A stretch of 15,383 nucleotides of DNA from CAZLHO01 sp964559455 (GTDB lineage Bacteria; Krumholzibacteriota; Krumholzibacteriia; LZORAL124-64-63): contig CAZLHO010000063.1 in NCBI GenBank assembly GCA_964559455.1, forward strand, positions 1 to 15,383, read 5' to 3'. A model generated the notes under the pieces. It saw only the letters and a list, made by a program, of their open reading frames with translations. It had not been told where the DNA came from and searched no databases. Position 1 is the stretch's first letter, and each line of letters starts with the position of its first letter. The position numbers and the translations under genes were made by a program. Of the stretch, positions 14,895 to 15,383 are shown one piece after another.

Positions 14895-15383
14895 CTAGTT
14901 CTTCGCGCGCCTCGCCCAGGTGACGAGGAAGGTGCACAGGGCGGCCAGGCCGACCAGGGCCAGCGCCTCGCCGGCCAGGCCCTCGAAGGCGTGCTCCGAG
15001 AGCAGGTGCAGGGACGACTTGGCCTGCGCGTCGCCGCCGAAGGCGAAGACGCCGATCGCCGCGTCGACGACGCCCATCAGGGCGCCGCCGGCGATCAGGC
15101 CCGACGCGATCAGGATGCCGCGGTTCAGCCGCGCCTTGGCCAGGGCCTCGCCGACGCCTTCCTTGCGGCGGCCGACGACCCAGGACAGGATGCCGCCCAG
15201 CAGCACCGGCGTGTTGATCTGGATCGGCAGGTACATGCCCAGCGCGAAGGCCAAAGCCGGCACGTTGATGATCCGCAGCACCAGGGCGAAGACCACGCCC
15301 ATGGCGAAGGCGTACCACTGCAACGGCTGCGCCTCGGTGCCGAAGATGCCGACCAGGATCTCCTTCATGGCCGAGGCCTGCGG
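14895..15383 (-). CDS. C-terminal part of an OPT-family (oligopeptide transporter) membrane protein, cut by window edge
   Basis: The open frame runs past the window edge, since five codons (PQASA) precede the first in-window ATG without a stop, so that ATG is internal. The visible 162 residues contain PQASAMKEILVGIFG, typical of a late OPT loop (PF03169). Hydrophobic helices follow: WYAFAMGVVFALVLRII, ALAFALGMYLPIQINTPVLLGGILSWVVG, ILIASGLIAGGALMGVVDAAIGVF and a final EALALVGLAALCTFLVTW. OPT proteins import oligopeptides or metal chelates across the inner membrane. The substrate cannot be told. Confidence 0.85.
   Translation of the reverse strand, partial: PQASAMKEILVGIFGTEAQPLQWYAFAMGVVFALVLRIINVPALAFALGMYLPIQINTPVLLGGILSWVVGRRKEGVGEALAKARLNRGILIASGLIAGGALMGVVDAAIGVFAFGGDAQAKSSLHLLSEHAFEGLAGEALALVGLAALCTFLVTWARRAKN

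Noticed and set aside
12581..14923. Plus-strand open frame of 780 codons opposite sucrose-phosphate synthase
   Set aside because: It is a shadow of the clearly coding minus-strand gene, with low-complexity Gly/Asp/Val/His composition.

Overview
The window is GC-rich, densely packed bacterial DNA, probably from an uncultured or little-studied bacterium. I cannot assign a phylum from sequence alone. Most genes lie on the minus strand in short-spaced operons. I see no rRNA, tRNA, CRISPR array or mobile element.

Region 1 (1-3393) is the proximal part of a bacterial microcompartment (BMC) operon on the minus strand. Read in transcription order it holds a small winged-helix regulator, an RpiB-DeoC fusion enzyme, a trimeric shell protein (BMC-T), a hexameric shell protein (BMC-H), a pentameric vertex protein (EutN/CcmL, BMC-P), and the first 30 codons of another gene that starts like a cargo enzyme with an encapsulation helix. 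Together, RpiB and DeoC point to a compartment that uses sugar phosphates: DeoC cleaves deoxyribose-5-phosphate to glyceraldehyde-3-phosphate and acetaldehyde, and the shell would contain the aldehyde. The regulator has a plausible promoter and two inverted repeats upstream.

Region 2 (3394-5746, plus strand) encodes a multi-pass GT39/ArnT-like glycosyltransferase and an unrecognised secreted protein with seven cysteines.

Region 3 (5743-10071, minus strand) is a tight five-gene cluster and the best candidate for an undescribed system. It runs from a charged low-complexity protein, to a SpeD-like pyruvoyl decarboxylase with an altered processing site, a FemAB-like GNAT acyltransferase, an ATP-grasp ligase, and a fold-III PLP decarboxylase whose specificity loop matches neither diaminopimelate nor ornithine decarboxylases. 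No spermidine synthase or lysine-pathway gene is present. Two decarboxylases, a ligase and an acyl or aminoacyl transferase suggest synthesis of a decarboxylated, amide-linked small molecule or an amine-modified product.

Region 4 (10072-11902) is a regulatory gap of about 400 bases with a good sigma-70-like promoter and a structured leader, followed by a sigma-54 activator with a degenerate receiver domain.

Region 5 (11899-15383, minus strand) holds the C-terminal part of an OPT-family transporter (cut by the window edge), a sucrose-phosphate synthase with a C-terminal HAD domain, and an SDR-family protein lacking the catalytic tyrosine. Sucrose synthesis here would serve as compatible solute or storage carbon. 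Two convergent gene pairs (near 5743-5746 and 11899-11902) share overlapping stop codons.
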